NCBI GenBank assembly: GCA_009391275.1
Contig: VEXF01000034.1
Coordinates: 1-16,366 of the forward strand
Source: SAR202 cluster bacterium AD-804-J14_MRT_500m
GTDB lineage: Bacteria > Chloroflexota > Dehalococcoidia > UBA3495 > GCA-2712585
DNA: 16,366 nucleotides
Direction: 5' to 3'
How positions within the stretch are numbered: the stretch's first letter is position 1; every line of letters starts with the position of its first letter. The notes under the pieces were generated by a model. It was not told where the DNA came from and did not search any database. It was given only the letters and a program-made list of their open reading frames with translations. The position numbers were made by a program, and so were the translations under genes. This document shows positions 7,781-15,329 of the stretch, one piece after another.

Positions 7781-8614
7781 GTGCCTCTAAAGATACCGAA
7801 ACCTACCAGCCCGGGACGTCGTGATGCTGCGCTTCCGTCGTTTGAAGAGCTAACGAGATCCAACCCAGAGAAATCGTTACTGCGCCCTCTAAAAAAGATG
7901 GCAGGGAGAAATTCTTCTAACCGAATAACAGTCCGTCATAGAGGTGGAGGGAGTAAGCGGCATTATCGATTGGTGGACTTTAAACGCGGAAAAGATGGAG
8001 TTCCAGGGCGAGTAGTATCGGTGGAGTATGACCCCAATCGGAGTGCTCGAATAGCTTTAGTAAACTATGCAGACGGTGAGAAAAGATATATTTTAGCGCC
8101 AGTTGGTCTTATCCCAGGGGCAACGGTGGAGTCCGGCGCTGAGGCTGAAGTTAAACCAGGAAATTGTCTTCCGCTTAGGCGTATACCGACCGGAACCCTG
8201 GTACACAATTTGGAATTAGAATCAGGTCGAGGCGGTAAATTGGCTAGAAGCGGAGGATCCTCCGCTCAGGTTTTGTCAAGGGAAGATGTCTATGTTTTGG
8301 TAAGGCTCCCTTCTGGAGAGATACGCAGGGTTCCTAGTGTGTGTAGGGCTACTATTGGGCAGTTGAGCAACGTTGACAATAAAAACGTCCGTTTGGGGAA
8401 AGCTGGGAAAAACCGGCACAGGGGCCGGAGGCCATCTGTTAGAGGCTCGGCTATGACCCCACGCGACCACCCACATGGTGGGGGTGAGGGAAAGTCGGGA
8501 ATTGGAATGCCGAGCCCCAAAACCCCATGGGGCAAGCCTGCACTGGGATTTAAAACCAGAAAAAAGAACAAAACTAATAATTTGATTGTCAGGGCGAGGA
8601 GAAAGAGAAGGTAA
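7781..8614 (+). CDS. rplB: 50S ribosomal protein L2
   Basis: L2 is needed for subunit association and peptidyl transferase activity and binds domain IV of 23S rRNA. Start is GTG 7781 with GAGGGA at 7767-7772. Motifs include [20 protein letters not shown] (45-63), the core [27 protein letters not shown], and [14 protein letters not shown]. His230 in the last corresponds to the conserved His229 of E. coli. The C-terminal [15 protein letters not shown] and basic end are typical. Length is 277 residues, as usual. Confidence 0.98.
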   Translation: MPLKIPKPTSPGRRDAALPSFEELTRSNPEKSLLRPLKKMAGRNSSNRITVRHRGGGSKRHYRLVDFKRGKDGVPGRVVSVEYDPNRSARIALVNYADGEKRYILAPVGLIPGATVESGAEAEVKPGNCLPLRRIPTGTLVHNLELESGRGGKLARSGGSSAQVLSREDVYVLVRLPSGEIRRVPSVCRATIGQLSNVDNKNVRLGKAGKNRHRGRRPSVRGSAMTPRDHPHGGGEGKSGIGMPSPKTPWGKPALGFKTRKKNKTNNLIVRARRKRR

Positions 8615-8617
8615 TGA

Positions 8618-8878
8618 ATGTCCCGGTCGACTAAAAAAGGACCATTTGTTCACCCGAAATTGCAAAAAAAAGTGGACCAGGTACAGCGCACGGGAGCGAA
8701 GACGGTCATTCGAACATGGTCTCGAGCATCTACAATTATGCCTGAAATGATTGGTCTCACGATAGCTGTGCATGACGGGCGAAGGCATGTGCCTGTGTTT
8801 CTGACCGAAAATATGGTCGGTCATAAATTAGGAGAATTCGCTCCAACCCGGACATTTCGTGGATATGGTAGAGGATAG
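8618..8878 (+). CDS. rpsS: 30S ribosomal protein S19
   Basis: S19 forms a complex with S13 in the 30S head and contacts the A-site tRNA region and bridge B1a. The 86-residue protein starts [15 protein letters not shown] and has the family segments [30 protein letters not shown] and [20 protein letters not shown] purine-rich GAGAAGG just before the rplB stop supports ATG 8618. It also contains an in-frame A8 run at 8664-8671. Confidence 0.97.
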   Translation: MSRSTKKGPFVHPKLQKKVDQVQRTGAKTVIRTWSRASTIMPEMIGLTIAVHDGRRHVPVFLTENMVGHKLGEFAPTRTFRGYGRG

Positions 8879-8884
8879 GTTGGT

Positions 8885-9226
8885 ATGGTGGCGGTTAGAG
8901 CATATTCAAAGCAGGTAGGTGTTTCGCAAAAACGAGTCCTGCCAATTCTTCAATTGGTCAGGAATAAACGTGTTAACGAAGCTATTGATATATTAGAGCT
9001 TTCTAACTCACCGTGGGCGAAGGTCGTAGCTAAAACTGTGAAATCAGCTGCTGCCAATGCGGAAAATAATCAATTTGCAGATAAAGAACAACTCCGCATC
9101 GTGAAAATCAGTGCAGACGTTGCTCCAACCTTACGGAGATTTAAACCCCACGCCCGAGGTAGGGTAGGCCGAATGCATAGAAGGTCCTGCCATATTACGG
9201 TAGTAGTAGACGAGGAAGAAAACTAA
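8885..9226 (+). CDS. rplV: 50S ribosomal protein L22
   Basis: L22 contacts all domains of 23S rRNA and forms part of the exit tunnel constriction through its beta hairpin. The 113-residue protein has [20 protein letters not shown] near the start and the core [10 protein letters not shown]. The hairpin tip region is [26 protein letters not shown], in the place where macrolide-resistance changes occur in other bacteria. The stop shares one base with the rpsC start (TAATG). Confidence 0.96.
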   Translation: MVAVRAYSKQVGVSQKRVLPILQLVRNKRVNEAIDILELSNSPWAKVVAKTVKSAAANAENNQFADKEQLRIVKISADVAPTLRRFKPHARGRVGRMHRRSCHITVVVDEEEN

Positions 9227-9969
9227 TGGGCCATAAAACACATCCTACAGGATTTCGTTTGGGGATCGTAAAAGATTGGCAGACACATTGGATGGTGCCG
9301 AAAGCGAAACAATACCGCGAATTAGTTAAAAATGATTTGGCCATCAGAAATACCATCAAAGACGAATATTCTACGTTTTCAGATGCAGGGATCGCGCGTG
9401 TCGAGATCAAAAGAGGTAGCCTAGATCTTGAAGTGAACATACATTCAGCTCGACCAGGTATTTTGATAGGGAGGGACGGGGAACGAGTCAAAAGATTACG
9501 TACCCGGCTGGAACAAGCCGCAAATAAGCGGATTCAACTCAACATCCTTGAAGTACCGCAGCCTGAATTGGACGCCCAGCTCGTGGCACGCAACATAGCT
9601 GACCAGCTAGCAAGAAGGGTCTCTCATAGGCGAGCATTGCGCCAAGCAGTTCAACGCTCCATGCAAGGCGGTGCCCAAGGCATCAAAATAATCGTGAAAG
9701 GACGACTGAACGGTGCAGAGATAGCCAGGACTGATAAAGTCATGGAAGGGAGAGTACCGTTACATACGTTGGAAGCAGATATTGATTATAACTATGCCGA
9801 AGCGGCTACTCAAATGGGTAGGATCGGTGTTAAAGTTTGGATTTACAAAGGCAATTTCGTACGGGAGTCCGTTGCGGAACGGTTGGAAGAAATGGAGACC
9901 ATTGAGATGACTGTCCGAGCCGAAGATTTGGAAGTCGTGGAAGAGGTGGATCCAGATGCTGCAGCCTAA
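9226..9969 (+). CDS. rpsC: 30S ribosomal protein S3
   Basis: S3 forms the mRNA entry channel with S4 and S5 and takes part in helicase activity on incoming mRNA. It begins [18 protein letters not shown]. The KH domain GxxG loop is GRDG at residues 82-85 within [12 protein letters not shown]. The C-terminal domain contains [20 protein letters not shown] and [13 protein letters not shown]. The 247-residue length is slightly above the 230-240 norm and ends in an acidic segment. The reading frame overlaps rplP by 14 bp. Confidence 0.97.
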   Translation: MGHKTHPTGFRLGIVKDWQTHWMVPKAKQYRELVKNDLAIRNTIKDEYSTFSDAGIARVEIKRGSLDLEVNIHSARPGILIGRDGERVKRLRTRLEQAANKRIQLNILEVPQPELDAQLVARNIADQLARRVSHRRALRQAVQRSMQGGAQGIKIIVKGRLNGAEIARTDKVMEGRVPLHTLEADIDYNYAEAATQMGRIGVKVWIYKGNFVRESVAERLEEMETIEMTVRAEDLEVVEEVDPDAAA

Positions 9970-10387
9970 ACGATTGAAATATCGTAAAAAACACCGTGGA
10001 CGTCGTAAAGGCAAAGCCACGGCAGGAAATACGGTTACTCAGGGAGAGTACGGTTTAAAGGCTATGGGCGTATGCTGGTTGACAGCTCGGCAAATCGAAG
10101 CTGGGCGTGTGACTATGACACGGCATCTTCAACGAGGCGGTAAAGTATGGGTGAGAGTATTTCCCGATATGCCAGTTACCAAGAAACCGGCTGAAGTTAG
10201 GATGGGAGGCGGAAAGGCTAACGTTGAATACTGGGCAGCTGTTGTGAAACCGGGTAAAATCCTTTACGAAATAGCAGGAGCCGATTGGAAGTCCATAAAA
10301 GAAGCAATGAGATTGGCGTCTCATAAGATGCCGATACCCACCAAAATCGTGCCAAGAGATCCTCTAACTGCTTTGGCAGAGGGCTAG
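9956..10387 (+). CDS. rplP: 50S ribosomal protein L16
   Basis: L16 helps shape the A-site tRNA binding region of the 50S subunit. The 143-residue protein begins [16 protein letters not shown] and contains [22 protein letters not shown], the basic [22 protein letters not shown] region and [20 protein letters not shown] 9956 lies inside the end of rpsC, and this overlap matches the exact conserved L16 N-terminus, so the start is well supported. Confidence 0.97.
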   Translation: MLQPKRLKYRKKHRGRRKGKATAGNTVTQGEYGLKAMGVCWLTARQIEAGRVTMTRHLQRGGKVWVRVFPDMPVTKKPAEVRMGGGKANVEYWAAVVKPGKILYEIAGADWKSIKEAMRLASHKMPIPTKIVPRDPLTALAEG

Positions 10388-10391
10388 GATA

Positions 10392-10595
10392 ATGCGTGTT
10401 AATGAAGTGAGAGACCTGTCAGACGACGATTTGCAGCGAGAGTTGGCGAACGCACAGCGTGAAATAATGAACCTCCGGTTCAGGCACGCTACCAAACAGC
10501 TTACCAATACCTCGGAAATGGGCATGGCCAGAAAGACAGTGGCGAGATTGATGTTAGTAACTCGAGAACGTGAAATTCAAAGGACAAATCGATGA
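10392..10595 (+). CDS. rpmC: 50S ribosomal protein L29
   Basis: L29 is a small two-helix protein near the tunnel exit, next to L23. The 67-residue sequence MRVNEVRDLSDDDLQREL shows the usual LRxL-type start, followed by EIMNLRFRHATKQLTNTS and a helix ending in REREIQRTN. Its stop overlaps the rpsQ ATG by 4 bp (ATGA). Confidence 0.95.
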   Translation: MRVNEVRDLSDDDLQRELANAQREIMNLRFRHATKQLTNTSEMGMARKTVARLMLVTREREIQRTNR

Positions 10596-11155
10596 GTCTT
10601 GAGAAAAGGAAGAACCGGATAGGTCGCGTGGTTTCAAACAAAATGACAAAAACCGTAATAGTTGCGGTGCAGAGGCAACGGAACCATTACTTGTATAAAA
10701 AAGCGCGAAGAATGACTTCTAAATTCTACGCTCATGACGGGCAAAGCGAATGCAGCATTGGAGATCTGGTGAGAATAGAAGAATGCCGGCCCCTTTCTGC
10801 CCTGAAACGTTGGCGTGTCACAGGAGTACTAGAGAGCATGGAAACTGTCGAGGTCACGCCACCTGAGGTTGACCAATCGATCCTTGACTTTCAATCGGAT
10901 GAAGCTCCGCAAGTGGTTGAAACTGACGAGATGAACGAGAACACTGACGCGGGGGTAGATGCCGTGCCGACAAGTCCTGGTGATACCGGTGCACCTGTTG
11001 CCGAGCAAGACGGGGAAATCCAAGGGTCGTCTGGCAGTGTGGAGGTCGCGGGAGAAGAGGTTGATGGTCAATTTCAATCTTCTAATGCCGACTCCCCTGA
11101 AGATGGAAAGTCCGTATCGGATGAAGAGACATCAACGGAGCAGTCTAGGCAATGA
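10592..11155 (+). CDS. rpsQ: 30S ribosomal protein S17 with long acidic C-terminal tail
   Basis: S17 is a primary 16S rRNA-binding protein of OB-fold type that stabilises the 5' domain. Residues 1-84 are standard: [18 protein letters not shown], the loop [34 protein letters not shown]. Most bacterial S17 proteins end about here, at 80-95 residues, but this one has 187. By my count residues 85-187 carry 27 Asp/Glu against one Lys and one Arg, and are rich in Ser, Gly, Pro, Gln and Asn with few hydrophobics, so they are probably disordered. There is no stop between core and tail, and the tail runs straight into the ATGA overlap with rplN, which supports it being translated. The tail's role is unknown. 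Confidence 0.95.
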   Translation: MSLEKRKNRIGRVVSNKMTKTVIVAVQRQRNHYLYKKARRMTSKFYAHDGQSECSIGDLVRIEECRPLSALKRWRVTGVLESMETVEVTPPEVDQSILDFQSDEAPQVVETDEMNENTDAGVDAVPTSPGDTGAPVAEQDGEIQGSSGSVEVAGEEVDGQFQSSNADSPEDGKSVSDEETSTEQSRQ

Positions 11156-11523
11156 TTCAACCATACACACGGCTCATAGTAGCCGACAATAGCGGCGCAA
11201 AGCAGATAATGTGTATTAACATCCCTGGTGGAAGCCGCCGGCGATATGCAAAAGTCGGCGATATAATTGTTGCGTCCGTTAAAGAAGCAATGCCGGCTGC
11301 CGGCGTCAAGAAGGGTGAGGTTGTGCGGGCGGTTATTGTGAGGACATCCAAGGGGTTCATAAGGCCAGATGGTTCCTCAATTCGATTCGACGACAACGCT
11401 GCTGTTCTAGTGGCGGATAATCAGAACACTCCTAGAGCGACCCGCATATTTGGGCCTGTAGCGCGAGAATTGAGAGACAAAGGGTTTATGAGGATAGTTT
11501 CGTTAGCTGCAGAGGTTGTGTGA
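11152..11523 (+). CDS. rplN: 50S ribosomal protein L14
   Basis: L14 contributes to intersubunit bridges and is the binding site of the silencing factor RsfS. The 123-residue protein begins [17 protein letters not shown] and has [39 protein letters not shown], the DDNAAVLV strand and [22 protein letters not shown] at the end. It overlaps rpsQ by 4 bp and rplX by 1 bp. Confidence 0.97.
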   Translation: MIQPYTRLIVADNSGAKQIMCINIPGGSRRRYAKVGDIIVASVKEAMPAAGVKKGEVVRAVIVRTSKGFIRPDGSSIRFDDNAAVLVADNQNTPRATRIFGPVARELRDKGFMRIVSLAAEVV

Positions 11524-11834
11524 TGAAAATACGCAAAGGCGATACAGTTCTGGTGAAAATAGGGAAAGATCAAGGGAAAAGAGGGAGAGTTGAGAGTGTT
11601 CGGTCTAAAGATGGTCGAGTGGTAGTGGAGGGTGTGAATATGATCACCCGTCACGTTAAACCAACCCCCGGAGTTAGGCAAGGTGGAAGAATCCAACAAG
11701 AAGCTCCAATTCACGTCTCTAACGTTTTACTAATATGTAATAGTTGCAATGAGCCTACTAGGATCGGTTACCATAGGCTAGAAGATGGCAGTAAAGTGCG
11801 GCTATGCCGCAAATGTGAGGAGACCATTAGCTAG
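11523..11834 (+). CDS. rplX: 50S ribosomal protein L24, zinc-ribbon form
   Basis: L24 initiates 50S assembly by binding the 5' end of 23S rRNA. I use ATG 11523, which shares one base with the rplN stop and gives [19 protein letters not shown], the KOW motif region. GTG 11520 would add one residue only. The C-terminal part has paired cysteines C72-x2-C75 and C95-x2-C98 flanking [18 protein letters not shown], which probably bind zinc; many bacterial L24 proteins lack these. Length is 103 residues. Confidence 0.95.
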   Translation: MKIRKGDTVLVKIGKDQGKRGRVESVRSKDGRVVVEGVNMITRHVKPTPGVRQGGRIQQEAPIHVSNVLLICNSCNEPTRIGYHRLEDGSKVRLCRKCEETIS

Positions 11835-11835
11835 G

Positions 11836-12537
11836 ATGACAAAGTCCGAAGAAGATAATCTGGAAACGACGGAAAAGAAGCCGCCTGCAAAAGGCAGGCC
11901 TAGGAAAAATCCTGCGTCGACGAGTACTGTTAAACGTCCAAGCCGCAGCCGTAAGAAAGACTCAACGCAGTCTAATGGCGCGGTCAGACTCGTAGGGCGG
12001 ATAGAGGAACTGTATGCCCAGCATGTAATTCCTACGATGATGCGGGAATTCAGCTATGGCAGTGTAATGGAAGTACCTAGACTTCAAAAGGTAGTTCTGA
12101 ACTGTGGTGTGGGAGAGGCCAAAGACAATATTAGAGCACTTGAAGGGGCAACGCAGGATTTAGTTAGCATATCTGGACAAAAACCGATTACTACTCGTGC
12201 TAAGAAAGCTATAGCAGGTTTCAAAATTCGCGAAGGTATGCCTATCGGAACGTCGGTAACGTTAAGAGGCAAACGCATGAGGTACTTCTTGGATAGGTTG
12301 CTTAATGCAGCGCTTCCGAGGATTCGAGACTTCCGAGGAGTACCCCGAACCAGTTTTGACGGCAGGGGGAATTATTCTCTGGGGATTCGAGAACAAGTTA
12401 TTTTTCCAGAGATAGATTTCAACACGATTGACCGGATCCGTGGGATGCAGGTGACTATAGCAACAAGTGCGAAGACAGACGCCGAAGGGGCCAGGTTGCT
12501 GGAACTTTTAGGTATGCCGTTTGTCAGGCAAAGTTAG
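11836..12537 (+). CDS. rplE: 50S ribosomal protein L5 with basic N-terminal extension
   Basis: L5 binds 5S rRNA and anchors the central protuberance, contacting P-site tRNA. The standard protein starts at about residue 51 ([22 protein letters not shown]) and shows [59 protein letters not shown] and the end [16 protein letters not shown]. The family norm is about 180 residues; this has 233. The first 50 are Lys/Arg-rich (13 basic, 6 acidic) and contain an AT-hook-like KGRPRK at 19-24. I chose ATG 11836, 1 bp after the rplX stop, over ATG 11785, which would overlap the L24 cysteine region by 50 bp. The GAGGAG at 11817-11822 is 13 nt away, a long spacing, so the start is less certain than the core. 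Confidence 0.93.
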   Translation: MTKSEEDNLETTEKKPPAKGRPRKNPASTSTVKRPSRSRKKDSTQSNGAVRLVGRIEELYAQHVIPTMMREFSYGSVMEVPRLQKVVLNCGVGEAKDNIRALEGATQDLVSISGQKPITTRAKKAIAGFKIREGMPIGTSVTLRGKRMRYFLDRLLNAALPRIRDFRGVPRTSFDGRGNYSLGIREQVIFPEIDFNTIDRIRGMQVTIATSAKTDAEGARLLELLGMPFVRQS

Positions 12538-12546
12538 AGGAGAACA

Positions 12547-12732
12547 TTGGCAAAAAAATCTAAAATAGAAAAATGGAAAAGGACACCTAAATATCCTGTC
12601 CAGCAGACTAATAGATGCAACCGATGCGGGAGGCCGAGAGCTTACATCAGATATGTTGGGTTGTGTCGTATATGCTTTCGAGAGTTGGCGCTACGAGGCG
12701 AGTTGCCCGGCGTTAGAAAAGCGAGCTGGTGA
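12547..12732 (+). CDS. rpsZ: 30S ribosomal protein S14, zinc-binding type Z
   Basis: S14 is a late-assembling protein of the 30S head. The 61-residue length and cysteines C24-x2-C27 and C40-x2-C43 identify the short zinc-containing form; the long form has about 100 residues and no such cysteines. It begins [16 protein letters not shown] and ends [12 protein letters not shown], as expected. The start is TTG 12547, supported by the strong AGAGGAG just upstream that overlaps the rplE stop. Confidence 0.96.
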   Translation: MAKKSKIEKWKRTPKYPVQQTNRCNRCGRPRAYIRYVGLCRICFRELALRGELPGVRKASW

Positions 12733-12749
12733 ATTGTGGAGCCTAAAAT

Positions 12750-13151
12750 TTGACAAACACTAATGATCCAATTTCAGACATGTTAACCCGCATTCGGAAT
12801 GCGGTAGCCGTAAAACATAGTGCACTTTCGATGCCACTTTCTAAAGTAAAAGTGTCTATAGCAGAGATCCTTAAACGAGAAGGATATATAAGGGATTTTG
12901 AAGTGATCGCCGGAAAACCGCAAGGCAGATTGAGAGTACATTTGCTCTATAGAGAAGGCAAGGAACCCGCTATATCAGGGCTTCGTAGAGTGAGTAAACC
13001 TGGACTTCGTATATACGTTGGAAAAGGTGAAATACCTAGAGTGTATGGAGGCTTAGGGACAGCGATAGTTTCCACATCGCATGGTCTCTTGACCGGCAGG
13101 GAAGCGTGGCGTAAAGGAAGTGGAGGAGAACTGCTCTGTTATGTCTGGTGA
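12750..13151 (+). CDS. rpsH: 30S ribosomal protein S8
   Basis: S8 binds the central domain of 16S rRNA; in E. coli it also represses the spc operon. The start is TTG 12750 with GTGGAG upstream, giving [19 protein letters not shown]. Other features are [32 protein letters not shown], the family [19 protein letters not shown] loop and the terminal LCYVW. Length is 133 residues, as usual. The end overlaps the start of rplF by 11 bp. Confidence 0.96.
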   Translation: MTNTNDPISDMLTRIRNAVAVKHSALSMPLSKVKVSIAEILKREGYIRDFEVIAGKPQGRLRVHLLYREGKEPAISGLRRVSKPGLRIYVGKGEIPRVYGGLGTAIVSTSHGLLTGREAWRKGSGGELLCYVW

Positions 13152-13725
13152 AAACTTGGTTCTAGCGAGAGAGAAAACTTTATCCAAAATTGGGCGTAAG
13201 CCAGTTACGCTGCCGACCGGTGTGGAATTAAAACTGGAATATGGTAGCTTTACCGTGACTGGTCCTAAAGGCACACTGATACAACCCCTTCATCCGGAAG
13301 TTGATGTGCGGATAGAAGGATCGACAGTGATGGTGGACCGGCGTTCGCAGAGAAAATTTCATCGCGCTCTCCACGGTCTTACTCGCAGTATGATAGCCAA
13401 CGCAGTTCTTGGAGTATCAGATGGTTACCAGAAGACTCTAGAACTAATGGGAGTTGGTTATCGGGTTCAACAGGAGGGGGATGGCATAATCCTGAGTGTA
13501 GGGTTTAGTCATACGGTAGAAGTGAAGCCGTTGGATGGAGTGGTAATCACGGTAGAGGGCAATAATCGAATCCATGTTACAGGATGTGACAAGCAAAAAG
13601 TTGGTGAAATAGCGGCGCGTATTCGTAAGGTGAGACCACCGAACGCATATAAAGAAAAAGGGATCAAATATTCGGACGAAATCCTTCGACTTAAACCAGG
13701 AAAAACTGCCTCTAGGGCCGCTTAA
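13141..13725 (+). CDS. rplF: 50S ribosomal protein L6
   Basis: L6 lies near the GTPase-associated centre by the sarcin-ricin loop. ATG 13141 gives [20 protein letters not shown]. The usual start is SRIGKKP-like, so about 13 residues are added at the N-terminus. The two related domains are visible: VTGPKGTL with [16 protein letters not shown], then [11 protein letters not shown] and the conserved end [26 protein letters not shown] in the rpsH tail (about 13122-13128) may serve as ribosome binding site with a rather long 12-nt spacer. An earlier start at 13120 seems unlikely. Confidence 0.95.
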   Translation: MSGENLVLAREKTLSKIGRKPVTLPTGVELKLEYGSFTVTGPKGTLIQPLHPEVDVRIEGSTVMVDRRSQRKFHRALHGLTRSMIANAVLGVSDGYQKTLELMGVGYRVQQEGDGIILSVGFSHTVEVKPLDGVVITVEGNNRIHVTGCDKQKVGEIAARIRKVRPPNAYKEKGIKYSDEILRLKPGKTASRAA

Positions 13726-13750
13726 AAATTAATAGTCTGGACTGCAAGAA

Positions 13751-14116
13751 ATGCCAAAAGAAAGAAATACAAGAGCACTAAGAATAATTCGGCATGCCAG
13801 AATACGGAGAAAAGTATCAGGTACTCCCGATAGGCCGAGACTTTCCGTGTTCCGGAGCTTAAAAAATATTACTGCTCAGATTATCGATGATAGCCGTCAA
13901 GAAACCTTAGTCGCTGCTTCCACGCTGGAAAAAGACATGAAGGGTGTAAAAAAGAAATCTAAGACAGAGCTTTCCAAGCTAGTAGGGATTAATATAGCCA
14001 AACGCGCAGTGGATAAAGGTATATCGAAAGTTGTGTTCGACAGAGGTGGATATCAATTTCATGGCCGGGTCAAGGCATTGGCTGAGGCTGCCAGAGAGGA
14101 AGGGCTTTCTTTCTAA
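13751..14116 (+). CDS. rplR: 50S ribosomal protein L18
   Basis: L18 binds 5S rRNA together with L5 in the central protuberance. The 121-residue protein has a basic N-terminal tail ([20 protein letters not shown]), then [51 protein letters not shown] and the end [13 protein letters not shown]. It follows rplF after 25 bp, with only weak purine content upstream, and its stop directly abuts the rpsE ATG. Confidence 0.96.
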   Translation: MPKERNTRALRIIRHARIRRKVSGTPDRPRLSVFRSLKNITAQIIDDSRQETLVAASTLEKDMKGVKKKSKTELSKLVGINIAKRAVDKGISKVVFDRGGYQFHGRVKALAEAAREEGLSF

Positions 14117-14665
14117 ATGGTATCAAGAGGTAATAGAGGTAGAGATCGGGACGAAACGCCTTTGACAGACGGAGGTCCGGCTGTAACCGAGCGAGTCGTA
14201 TATACACGAAGGATTGCAAAAGTTGTAAAGGGTGGTCGGCACCTCCGGTTTAACGCAATGGTTGTGATCGGTGACGGTGAAGGCATGGTTGGTGTGGGTA
14301 TGGGTAAAGCGAATGCTATACCGGATGCTGTGCGTAAAGGGAACGCGACTGCTCGGAAAAACACCCTGAACATACCTATGAAAGGAAGCACAATACCCCA
14401 AGAGACTTCTGCGAAATTCGCCGCATCTCTTGTCCTGATCAAACCCGCACCCGCGGGGACAGGATTGATAGCTTCTGGTGCGGTTAGGGCAGTATTGGAT
14501 GCAGCAGGTATCAAAGATGCTGTAGCGAAGTCTCTGAAATCGCGGAACCCGATAAATGTTATTTTCGCAACCATGGAAGCCCTGAGACAGCTAAAAGATC
14601 CTGCAGTAGAATTGGCAAAGCGCCGAGGCGTTCAAACCGAAGAGGAGGCCGATCCGGCGGAATAA
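14117..14665 (+). CDS. rpsE: 30S ribosomal protein S5
   Basis: S5 contributes to decoding fidelity and to the mRNA entry channel. The 182-residue protein contains VVKGGRHLRFNAMVVIGDGEG, the turn GVGMGKANAIPDAVRKG and the C-terminal domain PAPAGTGLIASGAVRAVLDAAGI. The family pattern NPINVIFATMEALRQL follows. It ends in a short acidic stretch. There is no gap to rplR. Confidence 0.97.
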   Translation: MVSRGNRGRDRDETPLTDGGPAVTERVVYTRRIAKVVKGGRHLRFNAMVVIGDGEGMVGVGMGKANAIPDAVRKGNATARKNTLNIPMKGSTIPQETSAKFAASLVLIKPAPAGTGLIASGAVRAVLDAAGIKDAVAKSLKSRNPINVIFATMEALRQLKDPAVELAKRRGVQTEEEADPAE

Positions 14666-14667
14666 TT

Positions 14668-14883
14668 ATGGCTTTTTTGAGAGTCACTTGGAAAAAAAGT
14701 GGAATTGGCCGTCCTAGGCGGCAGCGGAGAGTGATTGAATCGTTGGGGTTGAAGAGATTAAATCATTCTGTCGTGCACAGAGATACGCCATCTATAAGAG
14801 GGATGGTTCATAAGGTGACGCATTTGTTGGATGTGGAAGAGCTTCCAGAAGCGTCGGGTTCGACTACGGAGGCTGGATCATGA
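14668..14883 (+). CDS. rpmD: 50S ribosomal protein L30
   Basis: L30 is a small peripheral 50S protein, present in most but not all bacteria. The 71-residue sequence has the family pattern TWKKSGIGRPRRQRRVIESLGLKRLNHSVVHRDTPSIRGMVHKVTHLL. The last 12 or so residues (ELPEASGSTTEAGS) are a short hydrophilic tail beyond the usual 60-residue length. It overlaps rplO by 4 bp (ATGA). Confidence 0.94.
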   Translation: MAFLRVTWKKSGIGRPRRQRRVIESLGLKRLNHSVVHRDTPSIRGMVHKVTHLLDVEELPEASGSTTEAGS

Positions 14884-15329
14884 TGGAACATCAAATTAAA
14901 CCACGTTCGGGTTCTAGGCGCCGAAGAAGAAGAATTGGGCGCGGAAATGCTGGCGGTCAAGGGACCTATTCAGGAAAAGGCCTTAATGGTCAAAAGTCCC
15001 GGTCCGGTAAAGGTCCGCGGCCGGGCTTTGAGGGTGGACAGTTGCCATTGATTAAACGACTTCCCGAGAGACGAGGATTTACAAATATTTTTAAAGAGCG
15101 TTACTCTTTGATCAACGTAGGTGAATTGGAATCCTATATCGGAGACAAACCTATCACGAAGGAGATGCTTCGTGACTTGGGACTAGTGAAAAACTTAAAA
15201 CATCCTATAAAAATCTTGGGTGATGGTGATTTGACCAAGGCGGTTATAATCCAAGCAGATAAATTCAGTGGCACCGCAAAGAAAAAAATCGAAGAAGCGG
15301 GTGGGAAGGCGGAGGAAATCTCCAATTGA
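14880..15329 (+). CDS. rplO: 50S ribosomal protein L15
   Basis: L15 binds 23S rRNA during late 50S assembly. The glycine/arginine-rich N-terminal part is characteristic: KPRSGSRRRRRRIGRGNAGGQGTYSGKGLNGQKSRSG, then GFEGGQLPLIKRLPERRGF. The C-terminal domain carries LVKNLKHPIKILGDGDL and KADKFS-like sequence. Both ATG 14880 and ATG 14883 are possible; they differ by one residue. The stop shares one base with the secY start. Confidence 0.96.
   Translation: MMEHQIKPRSGSRRRRRRIGRGNAGGQGTYSGKGLNGQKSRSGKGPRPGFEGGQLPLIKRLPERRGFTNIFKERYSLINVGELESYIGDKPITKEMLRDLGLVKNLKHPIKILGDGDLTKAVIIQADKFSGTAKKKIEEAGGKAEEISN

Noticed and set aside
8276..8824. Minus-strand open frame of 182 codons over rplB and rpsS
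   Set aside because: It is antisense to two clearly conserved genes, with no ribosome binding site or family resemblance.
11785..11835. Earlier ATG for rplE adding 17 residues
   Set aside because: It overlaps rplX by 50 bp through the second cysteine pair, and the added residues are not L5-like. ATG 11836 next to the rplX stop is simpler.
12750..12778. TTGACA at the rpsH start as a promoter
   Set aside because: No acceptable -10 box lies at 16-18 bp, and the bases are the rpsH start codon and next codons.
14113..14574. Minus-strand open frame of 153 codons over rpsE
   Set aside because: It is a mirror of the S5 coding sequence, with no independent support.
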